The translations under genes were made by a program, and so were the position numbers. DNA of 64,000 bases from Aulostomus chinensis. Its lineage: Eukaryota > Chordata > Actinopteri > Syngnathiformes > Aulostomidae. Each line of letters starts with the position of its first letter. Within the stretch, counting starts at the first letter, position 1. The notes beneath the pieces are model-generated. The model was not told the origin of the DNA. It saw only the letters and a list, made by a program, of their open reading frames with translations, and did not search any database. The stretch lies in contig JBBMOA010000004.1 in the NCBI GenBank assembly GCA_037954235.1, positions 28,710,420 through 28,774,419 of the forward strand. Direction: 5' to 3'. This document shows positions 42,859 through 53,888 of this stretch, in pieces.

Positions 42859-43997
42859 CACAAACCTTGACATATAATCAGTGGAGAAAAGGAAATTTAT
42901 CAACACTCATGACTTCATCTGTTTTGAGGACTGAACTGGATATAAACTCAGAGAATTCAGAGTAAGGACCAGGAGGGTGGGACACAATAATAGATAGGAG
43001 GAAATGTGGAGTCTGGGTTCTTTTCTAGAATGTGATGGCAATGACAGTCCTGCCAAGTGACATCACTGACATGAATGGATGACTTCAGTCACATGACTGG
43101 ATGACTTCAGTCACATGACTGGATGACAGTGTAGATGCCAATGTAGAGGTTAGGGAAATAGTCTCTGAGAATCCAGCTTGAACCAACACCCTCCTTGTTC
43201 TTCAAAAACCCAAACAGCGACCATCAGTCTCCCTCCAATCCTGTACTTGGGTTCAATGTTGCTGTTCCATTTTGCAGCAGTAGGTGTCGCTGTGATACCA
43301 GGTTCAGTTCAAGATTCCCAACTCCAGCTCATGTTGGTGACCTCAGTGGCAGGGTAAAATGGCGCTTCAGTGGATCATGTGGATCAACTCATGTCTATCC
43401 TCACTGCTCCACAGGTCTGTCAAATGTTCTGTAAAATAGTTTGAGCACAGCAGAGATGCTAGATTAGGAGTTGATGGGAGTTGTTGCAGATACCAGTGTC
43501 CAAAGTCCAGCTTGAACCCAGTTTGTGCCACTTATTTGTCAAGCTAGCAGAGATTCTTTTCACTGCCAAGCTAAAGTGACTTCTGTCAACAAAGGTAAAC
43601 ATACAAAAGGATATTTCTACTGTCAGTTCAAGATTTTTATCAAACTCCTTTTTCATAGCTTCAACCTTCCTCTTGTGTTAGCTTTCTGTTCCCATCTCTT
43701 ATGTTAACAGGTCAGTTTTGACCCACGTCTTCAATCAGCTGTAAAATAAACTAAAAACAATTTTCTATCATCCAAGTTGTTTCCCATCTCTTGGTTACCT
43801 TGTTAGGCTTCCTTATCCATGGAAATATTGATTTGAATATTTTGTTGTGGGCCTCTGGACCTTTTTTTAGTCAGTAAACCCTCGATTTCAGTTGAAAAAT
43901 GATCAAATGAACCTCAAGAAAATCATAGAAATAAACAAAAGGTTGTTGTGTTTCCTCACCATTACTGAGGGGTGTTAGAACACATCTCTGACATGGA

Positions 43998-44799
43998 TTG
44001 GTTTTATTTATTCTTCATTTTAACATTATTAACTATTGTAACATCCATGGTGTTATGGGTCAATTTCGACCCTCATATATTTACTTCAAGAAAAAGGAAA
44101 AAAAGTTTTTTTTTCAGCAACAGAACTTTAATACAAACACAAAATGAAAAGCAGAAATGGAGTGACTGCAGGAACAGGAGCTCCATGGAGCTCAAAGGAG
44201 TTTGAGCAGTCCTGTTCAGAGTTTTCCAACAGGGCTTTGAGAGACCAAGAGTTCCCCAGAGCTGCAAGGAGGAACAAGAAGGAGACTTGGAAAAAGAAGG
44301 GAGGGAAACCTGCTGATGTGTTATGAACTTAAGTCACATAAAGTTCTCCATTTATTGAGTTTGTATTTTAAAACTTAATTGTGCATTTCAGTGTTGAACA
44401 ATAAAGAATGTGTTTATTGGTGATAAAGCATTTCAAGCTTTAAGTAGGAGGAAATGCTTTCTTGATCACCCCTTGACTAAAATCACCTACAAAATAAAAC
44501 ACACCACTGCTGTGGGCACCCACCTCATGGGAGTCAGGCCCCTGGTGGTCATGGCCCCCAGGAGCCGTGGCGGGCGTCCCTGATTTTCATTTCTGAAAGG
44601 TGGCAACCTGACAGCAAACAAACCCATCCTCTGAACCAGGAGTCTCAGTTGAGGCTGCATCTGAAACCAAAGACTTTGTATGAATAACTGTCAACCCACA
44701 TTCTTTGTCTGGACTGAAAGTTAATTAGTTAACAGTTGGCTAAGCTACCTGTGGTCAACTACTGATTTAAAAAAGGTCCAGAGGCCCACAACAAAATTT
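43998..44799. other. Intergenic, no gene recognised
   Basis: The phrase GGGTCAATTTCGACCC (44058-44073) and AGGTCAGTTTTGACCC (43710-43725) resemble the internal palindromes of a common fish MITE. No transposon ends were defined and no gene is supported. Confidence 0.35.
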
Positions 44800-45010
44800 T
44801 CAAATCATCCAGTCATGTGACTGAAGTCATCCTGTCACGTGACTGAAGCCATCCAGTCATGTGACTGAAGTCATCCATTCATGTCAGTGATGTCACTTGG
44901 CAGGACTGTCATTGCCGTCACATTCTAGAAAAGAACCCAGACTCCACATGTGGCTCCCATGATAACAGATGGACCTCTGGTTGGAGGCTGGACGATGATG
45001 TTTGGACTTG
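44800..45010 (+). repeat. Short tandem plus duplicated segment, inverted copy of 28250-28425
   Basis: Three to four copies of CATCCAGTCATGTGACTGAAG (44808-44880), followed by sequence matching the reverse complement of 28250-28410. Confidence 0.75.
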
Positions 45011-45371
45011 AAGGAAAACTCCTTGTCCAAATTCCATTGTGTTCAAATTTAAAGTCCCACAATAAGAAGTAGCTGAATCTGACAGGTGAAGGTTTGGAAC
45101 TCCAAGATGGTTGATGTTTTCTTGACTTGATGCTCTGACTGTCAGGGAAGATGACAGCTTCTTTCTGCTGCTGCATCTGAGTGGCTATGATTGGAGGTTT
45201 TACCTCCCAAGGTTGTCTGGTTCCAGGGGAAATTTTAAAATTCCAGTCCCCAACCTTGACTGTTCTGAAACTCTTCTCCTGAATCACTCCTGAGCTGCAG
45301 AAAGAAAAAATACCAGTGCCCAACCAGATCAACTTAATGGCTGCTAACAGCCTCAGACACTTGATTTCCAT
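44925..45371 (-). pseudogene. Possible leader plus Ig-V-like remnant of an immune receptor
   Basis: On the minus strand an ATG at 45371 opens a frame to about 44925. It begins MEIKCLRLLAAIKLIWLGTG, a hydrophobic leader-like start, and continues into SGVIQEKSFRTVKVGDWNFK. The phrase EKSFRTVKVGD recalls the first strands of teleost Ig V-type domains, but the next expected cysteine/tryptophan pattern is absent. The C-terminal third overlaps the duplicated segment 44800-45010. It could be an eroded V exon or a coincidence. Confidence 0.25.
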
Positions 45372-45452
45372 CAATCTGGAGCCAAGAAGGCCCTCACCTG
45401 TGGTTCTCCTCCAGGAGGGTCCAGGTTCTGCCATTGTGGCTCCTTGTGCCAC

Positions 45453-46188
45453 TGCCAGAGAGCCTCAGCTGCACACTGCAACATTTCAACAGGAGATTTA
45501 CATTCCTTCAAATGTCCTGACATCTTATTCCAATGGTTCTGTTCCATATTTATATTTTAAAATCAATCACACGATGAAAGCTGCCACAGCTGGTTTAACA
45601 GAGAGAACACACTAAGAGATTTGAAACCAGTAAAATATGCTTTTCTGTGTGCAAACTAGTGAGGGGCATGGAAGGATATTTTACCACCAATACAGAACCC
45701 AAACTTTAGTCATGTGATGAGATGGCGACTGTGAAGAGTGATTATGAAGTTAATGGACAAAATGTGAATTGAAAGAAAATACATTAAAAAATACTAAATA
45801 AACAAATAAATAAAAGAAGGAGCACAAATGACATTTTTCTGCACAAATTTACTGGTATTAGACTGCATTTTTGGTTCATGAGTAGATGAAAGAGTATCAC
45901 ATATATATTATATACATGTGATACATGCACGTGGCTTTGGACGAAAGCTGAAAGAAATTGTAGAATTATTTAAATGTACCAAGTGGACTATTTCAGGTTT
46001 CTTGAAGATGCTTCAGCTCTCATCCAAGAGGCGTCTTCGGTTTTCTTCACTGATGGGAGGATTTATAGCTCTGTGGGGGCGGGACCTTCTACAGAGGTGA
46101 TTGACACATGTGAGCTCTGGGTGTCTGAGTTGTTTTGGTCAGGTTGTGAAAGGGAAGTTGACTCAACTGGTATCTGTGTCAGTTAAAA
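45453..46188. other. Intergenic with decayed repeat pieces
   Basis: GTGGCTTTGGACGAAAGCTG (45931-45950) looks like an eroded L2 tail. TCTTGAAGATGCTTCAGCTC with TCATCCAAGAGGC (46000-46032) is a dispersed fish repeat. No gene is supported. Confidence 0.4.
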
Positions 46189-46235
46189 GCCTCACAGTAA
46201 TTCCATAATGTTGGAGTAGAAACCAGAGTCGCTCA

Positions 46236-46317
46236 CGACGAGGATGGGATTCAAACCCACGCGTGCAGAGCACAATGGATTAGCAGTCCATCGCCTTAAC
46301 CACTCGGCCACCTTGTC
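46236..46317 (-). tRNA. tRNA-Ser (anticodon GCT), copy 2
   Basis: An 82-nt minus-strand class-II gene from GACAAGGTGGCCGAGTGGTT to CCCATCCTCGTCG, with anticodon GCT, a long variable arm and B box GGTTTGAATCC. The 3' acceptor strand CCTCGTC and discriminator G match the vertebrate gene. The fourth 5' base is A (GACAAGG), giving an A-C mismatch at that pair. It is likely the better of the two copies. Confidence 0.9.
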
Positions 46318-47537
46318 TGCTGACAGCAACCCTGAGCTTTTAAACAACTGAACTCTTTGGAGCCTATTTGTCAGAAATGGACCCAGCAGGAGCCACTGAA
46401 CACAACTCTGACATAATCAGGCTTCTTCCCAGCAGCATTGTGCTACAGAAGGCAGAATACAGACCATCGATACATCATCAGAGTGAACACCAGCTGATGT
46501 TTACAAGTTTAATTCACCTTTTACTACAAAATGACATCCAAGCTCAGATTCTCTTGTCCTGATTGAACAAGTAAATGTTTAAGAAGATGAGAGTACCAGA
46601 CTTTTTCATCCAAGGAAACAAGCATCCTATCACTGTCCTATGCAGAGTTTCTTTAAAAAAAAAAAGTGAGACAACCTCAAGATTTTCTGTTTCCTCTTGT
46701 TGGATTTTGCCACAGAGAATCAGAGACAATCAAAAGCTTGTTGGACTTTAACGTTGGAGGACTGAACAAGTCATGACATCATCAGTTTTACCTTCACAGG
46801 TGCTTCATTTACTTTACTTTCAATTTTACAGAGGTAGAACCTGAAATCAAAGCTGTCCATCAAAAGAAGTGAAAGCTTCCCAGGCTGTGATGTTCTTGTC
46901 TACAAACTGTCTTGTATGGAGCTTCAATCTTTAATAAAAAGAATAAAAAGAAGATAACACTTGTTGTGATTTGGCGCTTTAAAAATAAAACTTACGACTT
47001 ACATGGAAACTGTCTGGGGGGGGGGGTGGAGCCTCCATCAGGTATGTGTTTGATGTCTGAATTCTTTCTCTGATGTCTGAATTCTGTCTTTGATCTCTGG
47101 GTTCTGAGCATTGATCTCCTGCTTCAGTCTTTGATCTCTGACTGATCCTAAACTAATCAAAGGATCACATCAGCATATTGGTCCAGTCTACAGATGGTGA
47201 TTTTACCTATTTGAAGCCTTATTTTGTGTTTGATGGACATTTTTAAAATCATTAATGACTTTTTGACTGAACATCCTGGACACTGTGGTGCCTGATGAGG
47301 AGACAACTTGGGTACAAAGTTGAAGATGAGGGTTTTTGGAGAGGGGATATTTTTGCAGTGTTCCAAGTCAATAATAACTGTGGCAAATATCATCATTTTT
47401 CAAAATGTCCTCACGAAGATGGTTTGAAATTCTGTCTCTCCCTCATCCTCAGCTGCTGCAGCACTTTAAAGAAAACCTTTGACTCGTGGATCTAACAAAG
47501 ATCAGATGTTGTCTCCTCCAGAACATCAACACTTGAA

Positions 47538-47619
47538 CGTTGTTGGCAGGACTCCAACCTGAGCAGGGAGACCCCAGTGGATTTCTAGTCCATCGCCTTC
47601 ACCACTCGGCCACAACAAC
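47538..47619 (-). pseudogene. tRNA-Ser (anticodon AGA), mutated T-loop copy in W copy 2
   Basis: Like 36879-36960, with T arm GGTTGGAGTCC and D-arm GGTGAAGG. It has one extra change in the anticodon stem (CCACTGG for CCATTGG). Confidence 0.75.
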
Positions 47620-47857
47620 CACATTCACACACACATTTGTAAAAGATTCACATTGACACAACTCTTTAAAATTGTGTCACAAGCCCATTTGTGTGAGGTC
47701 CTATTTTCTCTTTTTCCGCATTCCTTTGTTTCCAGGTCTCTAATAAGTGCAGAATTACAAAGACAAGCAAGCTGGATCCATCCTGGGCAGGTGATAGGAG
47801 CCATTGACCACTGGCCAGAGACCCTGGCACAGACTTTGGGGGGTGGTGAGAGAGAGC

Positions 47858-47940
47858 ATTTCTACAATTATATTCTACATTTATAGAATTCTACAATCCT
47901 ACAATTTCATTGAGCAGACGCTTTTGTCCAAAGCCACTTG
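47858..47940 (-). repeat. Antisense L2 3' tail, copy 2
   Basis: Counterpart of 37196-37285. Here CGCTTTTGTCCAAAGCC is closer to the L2 consensus tail. Confidence 0.7.
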
Positions 47941-48509
47941 CATATTTTTTCGGTGAGTTTGGCTCCTGAGCTCAAGACAGTTGTGACTCATAAAGGACAG
48001 CTTCAAATGCAGCTGTGAAGCCTCATTGTCAGCAGGGAGGAACGACAGGTGTCTCCCTCTAGTGGCTCCTCACAGCAACACGAGCCTCATTTCATTCACA
48101 TGCATCCACCACCTCACGACCAAAGGCCAGTTGGGCCTCCACAGACAGGTGAGTTTCAAGTGTTGGACAAAGGTCTTTAAGATGTTCTTATTAATTCTAT
48201 AACATCTGAGATTAAAATCTATGGAATTACAACCAACAAGCAGTCAAACACCTGATCAGATGCTCCTTCATGAGGCTGAGAAGAATCAATCTAAACTGGG
48301 ATGAAGAAAATTAATTGAGAAGAGAAACCTACTGATTGGATGACATGGACCCACCTGATCCATGTCAGCCTTGTTGGAGCAGAAAGAGGTGGATCAGAGG
48401 AATCAGTGGATCAAGACTCAGGTGTCAGATGAAGAATCTCTTTATTCACAATTGAGTCAGAGAAATCTTCCAACGTGAACGTGACAGACCATTTTATACC
48501 AAAGACAGG

Positions 48510-48510
48510 C

Positions 48511-48543
<33 letters not shown>

Positions 48544-48545
48544 GT
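48510..48545. repeat. (GT)n microsatellite, short allele
   Basis: A GT run of about 36 bp with one GCG interruption; orthologous in position to 37855-37940. Confidence 0.95.
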
Positions 48546-48735
48546 CCCTACTGACTGGAAACTGAATAATAACCAGACTAATTTTTGTTATTGACCAAGT
48601 CTGGGTGACTCACTAAATTCATAACTGAAGTGATTATTTAATTAATAAACAAGACATTTGTCCAAAAGTCATGATCAAATTCATGTAAAATCTGAGCAAC
48701 GAGGGTTTGAAAATGTTCAAATGAGCCAAAACAAT

Positions 48736-48765
48736 GTCCTGGGATCCAACCAGGGACCTTTAGAT
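48736..48765 (-). pseudogene. tRNA-Phe 3' half fragment, copy 2
   Basis: Identical in content to 38131-38160. Confidence 0.6.
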
Positions 48766-49148
48766 CCACACCAATCTTCCCTGACCTCATAGAAACTGGA
48801 ACATTTCAACAAATAAATTCAAATTCAACTAAGCAGCAACTCTAGAACAGTCAGAGCACTTGCTAATTCCCCTGTTAGCTCCAGATCAGACAATGCAGGC
48901 TCACCTTCACACTTGGTTGTACGACCGTCACCAGTTGAAGCTTCTCTGGTTCAACAAACTCTGGGGACTCAAGACACAAATCAGCACCGGTGCAGGTCCA
49001 GATCCAGATGTTAGCTGATGGGGACAATGGCTTAAGGGAGCTCCAGGTAGCTGGTTTGAACTGGTCCCTCATCTCTGTGAGTAGAAACCATCTGAGGTGG
49101 AGGGTGAAGATCTGCTTTGACCTCCTGATCTCCCAGTAAAGCCAGTAT

Positions 49149-49587
49149 AGATGTTGAGCTTGGAGGAGTTGATGGCCTCCTTCATCTTCTTGTTGGAGAT
49201 GTTTGCTAAACTCAGAACCACCACAGATCAGAGGAAAGTCCACTTGTCAACTGGACACTGGAGTTTCTAGTGACCTGCAGGATCTTAGTTGTGGTGGCAG
49301 CAGGCCTGTTCTAAGAGCTTTGCTCACATTCATGATCAGGCTTCATAATGGTTCTGGACCACTGTGTGATAGGAGCTGATCCTGGAGCAGCAGAAGACAA
49401 ATATAGAGAAGAAAAGACAAAAGACAGAGAGAAATGAGGGAGAGAATGACAAAAAGATGGGAACAAGATGAGGGTGAAAGACAAGCAGAGAGAAAGACAG
49501 GGGGACAGGGGGATGGAAGACAGACACACAACCAACAACAGCAACAGCAGCAATAATAGTTTTGATATTGTCCTGTTATTGATGTTT
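49149..49587. other. Intergenic, purine-rich in part
   Basis: Joins block W copy 2 to block Z copy 2. It holds a purine-rich tract (49390-49520, AGACAGAGAG-type) and a (CAACAG)n-like piece (49535-49555). No gene is supported. Confidence 0.45.
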
Positions 49588-49876
49588 TCATGTGAAAGTG
49601 GCATATTTAAGATAAAAGACACTGTTAGAACAGAAAGATCCATAAAACCCACCAACCAGAGGTGTGTCTGGTACAGATGTGGAATTATTGGCTCACACAA
49701 TGTTGAGGCAACTGGGAAGAAGACAAACAAAAGAGGCTTGTTTGATTCAGACATTCATCAAAAATGGTCCTGTCGAACTGTTCAATGTGTCATGACTTCA
49801 GAAGCTCAAATCCTCTCGAAGTTCTAGTGAGAGTGGAAGAGATTATAAAATGAGAGAAGCAGGGCCCTCCCTCAGA

Positions 49877-49949
49877 GCTGAAATAGCTCAGTTGGGAGAG
49901 CGTTAGACTGAAGATCTAAAGGTCCCTGGTCCGATCCCAGGTTTCAGCA
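49877..49949 (+). tRNA. tRNA-Phe (anticodon GAA), copy 2
   Basis: A 73-nt gene from GCTGAAATAGCTCAGTTGGG to CCCAGGTTTCAGCA. The D arm has the standard GAGCGTTAG, the anticodon loop has GAA and the acceptor pairs fully. The T loop is TCCGATC, as in copy 1. Apart from that it matches the vertebrate gene better than copy 1. Confidence 0.9.
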
Positions 49950-50192
49950 GAGGAACAGCATTGACTTTACTTTCCAGTGGAGGAACTGCAGACATGAAGG
50001 AAACGAACATCTTGTCCTGTGCATTCTTATGACATTCAAGACATTTTTGGAGCCTCCCTTTGGATTTTGCCACAGAGAATCAGAACCAATCAAAAGCATG
50101 GTGGACTTGAACATGGAGGATTGAACAAGTCAAGAAAGCAGCAGTTTGACCTTCACAGGTGTTTCTTTTCCTGTCTAAATGCTGAAGGAAGA

Positions 50193-50265
50193 GCCTGAGT
50201 AGCTCAGACGGTAGAGCATCAGACTTTTAATCTGAGGGTCCAGGGTTAAAGTCCCTGTTCAGGTG
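50193..50265 (+). tRNA. tRNA-Lys (anticodon TTT), copy 2
   Basis: A 73-nt gene, GCCTGAGTAGCTCAGACGGT to CCCTGTTCAGGTG. The anticodon TTT and the anticodon stem are intact. The T loop reads TTAAAGT instead of TTCAAGT, altering the invariant C of the B box. The first acceptor pair is G-T. It is probably weaker than copy 1 (26733-26805), or a pseudogene. Confidence 0.75.
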
Positions 50266-50456
50266 CTATGCTGGTGTTCCAGTGTTTAACAACATGGTAC
50301 TGGATGAAGTTCATTGTTGAACAAACTGTTATCATCAGAAGTAGAAGTGTTCTCGTCTTGCCACTGTGAGACTGTAGCTGCAGGTCAAATGTGAGATAAA
50401 AGTGACTAATAATAATTTCATGTGGCATGCAATTAACGAAAGACCACAAATGACAC

Positions 50457-50984
50457 TGGTCAAGTTAATTTTATTTATATTGCACCAAATCACAACAAAA
50501 CTTATCTCATGACACTTTACAGGTAGAGCAGGTCCAGTACCAAACTGCTTCAATGAATCTACACCCAACAATTCTCCATCAGCAAGCACATCCTGCAAAA
50601 GCGGCGACAAAAACCTTCCTTTTAACAGGCAGGAACATCGAGCAGATCCAGGCTCAATGGGGACGGCCTTCTGCTTTGACCGATTGGGGGGAAAGAGAAC
50701 AGGAACAAAACAGATAATGGAGGAAGACGGATATGTAGAAGGAAAGAGAGGGACAGAGATAAAGAGAGAGAGAGACTGATGGAAAGACGGTGATGTGAGT
50801 AGGTGGAGCTACGGGTGGCAGCTTGAGCCTCTTCAGCTCTGCAGCCTCCTCCAGCACCACCCAGATCTGGAATGAGAGGAGCCAAAAAGGCTCCAGAAAA
50901 GGAGACAAGTTAGTAATACCTATGAGTATAATTAATGTATGACACATATAGGAGGAGAGAGAGGAGTAGAGAGAAGCCCAGTAC
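50457..50984 (-). mobile_element. Antisense LINE 3' end bordering the 5S array
   Basis: GTCAAGTTAATTTTATTTAT then CACCAAATCACAACAAAACT and CATGACACTTTACAGGTAGA is the reverse complement of a very common fish LINE 3' end (also at 20395-20460). The following CTTCCTTTTAACAGGCAGGA and GGGGACGGCCTTCTGC fit the same element's 3' UTR. The element ends at the first base of the 5S repeat array. Confidence 0.7.
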
Positions 50985-51223
50985 ACTGCATCTGCCATCT
51001 TTCTACTTCAAATTAAATAGGTGTCCTGTCAATAAAAGAAAAGAATGTTGATGTCATCGAGAGAAAAGTACTGCATCTGCCATCTGTCTACTTCAAATTA
51101 ACCACTGCATGACATTCCATTCCAAAGCTGCAGAGGGCGCTTCAAGAAAAGGTGTGTGAGGGAAGCTCGCTCATGCTGGTCCCCAAAGACTCAAAGCTGC
51201 CCTTTCCTCACAAAGAAACAAAA

Positions 51224-51333
51224 AAGCTTACAGCACCAGGTATTCCCAGGCGGTCTCCCATCCAAGTACTAACCAGGCCCGACCCTGCTTAGCTTCCGAG
51301 ATCAGACGAGTTCAGAATAGTATGGCCGTAAGC
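51224..51333 (-). pseudogene. 5S rRNA unit 1, 10-nt deletion
   Basis: Only 110 nt: about positions 25-34 of the RNA are missing (GACGAG joins directly to TTCAGAA), plus changes near position 17. It cannot fold the normal helix III region. Same allele as unit 4. Confidence 0.9.
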
Positions 51334-51642
51334 CCCTGACTCTGACACACATGGGCTCTATATCCATTTCACTCACTTTACAACCTCAGAAAAAAAGTGA
51401 TGTGCAAAAGCCTCACGGTCTTTTCAAACGCCAAATAGGTGTCCTGTCAATACAAAGAAAAGAATGTTGATGTCATCGAGAGAAAAGTACTGCATCTGCC
51501 ATCTGTCTACTTCAAATTAACCACTGCATGAAATTCCATTCCAAAGCTGCAGAGGGCGCTTCAAGAAAAGGTGTGTGAGGGAAGCTCGCTCATGCTGGTC
51601 CCCAAAGACTCAAAGCGGCCCTTTCCTCACAATGAAACAAAA

Positions 51643-51762
51643 AAGCTTACAGCACCTGGTATTCCCAGGCGGTCTTCCATCCAAGTACTAACCAGGCCCG
51701 ACCCTGCTAAGCTTCCGAGATCAGACGAGATCGGGCGTGTTCAGAGGGGTATGGCCGTAAGC
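51643..51762 (-). rRNA. 5S rRNA unit 2, type A variant
   Basis: Full length, with A16C, A54T and G87A relative to the canonical units. Confidence 0.9.
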
Positions 51763-52061
51763 CCTTGACTCTCACACACATGGGCTCTATATCCATTTCA
51801 CTCACTTTACAACCTCAAAAAAAAAGTGATGTGCAACAGCCTCACGGTCTTTTCAAACGTCAAATAGGTGTCCTGTCAATACAAAGAAAAGAATGTTGAT
51901 GTCATCTAGAGAACAGTACTGCATCTGCCATCTGTCTACTTCAAATTACACGCTGCATGAAAAGCTGCAGAAAGGCGCTTCAAGAAAAGGTGTGTGAGGG
52001 AAGCTCGCTCATGCTGGTCCCCAAAGACTCAAAGCTGCCCTTTCCTCACAAAGAAACAAAA

Positions 52062-52181
52062 AAGCTTACAGCACCTGGTATTCCCAGGCAGTCTTCCATC
52101 CAAGTACTAACCAGGCCCGACCCTGCTTAGCTTCCAAGATCAGACAAGATCGGGCGTGTTCAGAGTGGTATGGCCGTAAGC
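52062..52181 (-). rRNA. 5S rRNA unit 3, type B with several C-to-T changes
   Basis: Full length. The plus strand shows CAGGCAGTC, TTCCAAGATC and GACAAGATC, that is, three C-to-T changes in the RNA sense, besides G87A. The spacer is 10-11 bp shorter upstream. A likely decayed copy. Confidence 0.85.
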
Positions 52182-52490
52182 CCTTGACTCTCACACACAT
52201 GGGCTCTATATCCATTTCACTCATTTTACAACCTCAAAAAAAATGTGATGTGCAACAGCCTCACGGTCTTTTTACACACCAAATAGTTGTCCTGTCAATA
52301 CAAAGAAAACAATGTTGATGTCATCTAGAGAAAAGTACTGCATCTGCAATCTGTCTACTTCAAATTACACACTGCATGACATTCCATTCGAAAGCTGTGG
52401 AGGGCGCTACAAGAAAAGGTGTGTGAGGGAAGCTCGCTCATGCTGGTCCCCAAACACTCAAAGCTGCCCTTTCCTCACAAAGAAACAAAA

Positions 52491-52600
52491 AAGCTTACAG
52501 CACCTGGTATTCCCAGGCGGTCTCCCATCCAAGTACTAACCAGGCCCGACCCTGCTTAGCTTCCGAGATCAGACGAGTTCAGAATAGTATGGCCGTAAGC
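52491..52600 (-). pseudogene. 5S rRNA unit 4, 10-nt deletion
   Basis: Carries the same 10-nt deletion as unit 1, showing that units 1-3 and 4-6 are a 1,267-bp block duplication. Confidence 0.9.
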
Positions 52601-52909
52601 CCCTGACTCTGACACACATGGGCTCTATATCCATTTCACTCACTTTACAACCTCAGAAAAAAAGTGATGTGCAAAAGCCTCACGGTCTTTTCAAACGCCA
52701 AATAGGTGTCCTGTCAATACAAAGAAAAGAATGTTGATGTCATCGAGAGAAAAGTACTGCATCTGCCATCTGTCTACTTCAAATTAACCACTGCATGAAA
52801 TTCCATTCCAAAGCTGCAGAGGGCGCTTCAAGAAAAGGTGTGTGAGGGAAGCTCGCTCATGCTGGTCCCCAAAGACTCAAAGCGGCCCTTTCCTCACAAT
52901 GAAACAAAA

Positions 52910-53029
52910 AAGCTTACAGCACCTGGTATTCCCAGGCGGTCTTCCATCCAAGTACTAACCAGGCCCGACCCTGCTAAGCTTCCGAGATCAGACGAGATCG
53001 GGCGTGGTCAGAGGGGTATGGCCGTAAGC
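52910..53029 (-). rRNA. 5S rRNA unit 5, type A variant
   Basis: Type A changes, plus one private change (GGCGTGGTCAG on the plus strand). Confidence 0.9.
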
Positions 53030-53339
53030 CCTTGACTCTCACACACATGGGCTCTATATCCATTTCACTCACTTTACAACCTCAAAAAAAAAGTGATGTG
53101 CAACAGCCTCACGGTCTTTTCAAACGTCAAATAGGTGTCCTGTCAATACAAAGAAAAGAATGTTGATGTCATCTAGAGAACAGTACTGCATCTGCCATCT
53201 GTCTACTTCAAATTACACGCTGCATGACATTCAATTTCAAAGCTGCAGAAAGGCGCTTCAAGAAAAGGTGTGTGAGGGAAGCTCGCTCATGCTGGTCCCC
53301 AAAGACTCAAAGCTGCCCTTTCCTCACAAAGAAACAAAA

Positions 53340-53459
53340 AAGCTTACAGCACCTGGTATTCCCAGGCAGTCTTCCATCCAAGTACTAACCAGGCCCGACC
53401 CTGCTTAGCTTCCAAGATCAGACAAGATCGGGCGTGTTCAGAGTGGTATGGCCGTAAGC
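53340..53459 (-). rRNA. 5S rRNA unit 6, as unit 3
   Basis: Same three C-to-T changes as unit 3; the second half of the three-unit duplication. Confidence 0.85.
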
Positions 53460-53768
53460 CCTTGACTCTCACACACATGGGCTCTATATCCATTTCACTC
53501 ATTTTAAAACCTCAAAAAAAATGTGATGTGCAACAGCCTCACGGTCTTTTTACACACCAAATAGTTGTCCTGTCAATACAAAGAAAACAATGTTGATGTC
53601 ATCTAGAGAAAAGTACTGCATCTGCAATCTGTCTACTTCAAATAACACACTGCATGACATTCCATTCGAAAGCTGTGGAGGGCGCTACAAGAAAAGGTGT
53701 GTGAGGGAAGCTCGCTCATGCTGGTCCCCAAACACTCAAAGCTGCCCTTTCCTCACAAAGAAACAAAA

Positions 53769-53888
53769 AAGCTTACAGCACCTGGTATTCCCAGGCGGTC
53801 TCCCATCCAAGTACTAACCAGGCCCGACCCTGCTTAGCTTCCGAGATCAGACGAGATCGGGCGTGTTCAGAGTGGTATGGCCGTAAGC
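53769..53888 (-). rRNA. 5S rRNA unit 7, canonical
   Basis: Identical to units 20 and 26 and closest to the vertebrate 5S consensus (GCTTACGGCCATACCACTCT start, GGATGGGAGACCGCCTGGG in box C). A probable functional gene. Confidence 0.96.

Larger units (their letters stand above)
42219..43997 (-). repeat. Segmental duplication X, copy 2
   Basis: Reverse complement of 21224-22987, collinear over about 1.77 kb. The tandem TGACTGGATGACTTCAGTCA (43066-43125) and the open frame 43459-43656 correspond to those in copy 1. Confidence 0.9.
46189..49148 (+). repeat. Segmental duplication W, copy 2
   Basis: Direct copy of 35532-38543. Unlike copy 1 it has normal flanks on both sides: no LINE at the left (CAGTTAAAAGCCTCACAG) and no hAT at the right (GCCAGTATAGATGTTGAGC). 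It therefore shows the empty-site sequence at both borders. Confidence 0.93.
49588..50445 (+). repeat. Segmental duplication Z, copy 2
   Basis: Reverse complement of 26570-27411, with tRNA-Phe then tRNA-Lys on the plus strand. Confidence 0.9.
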
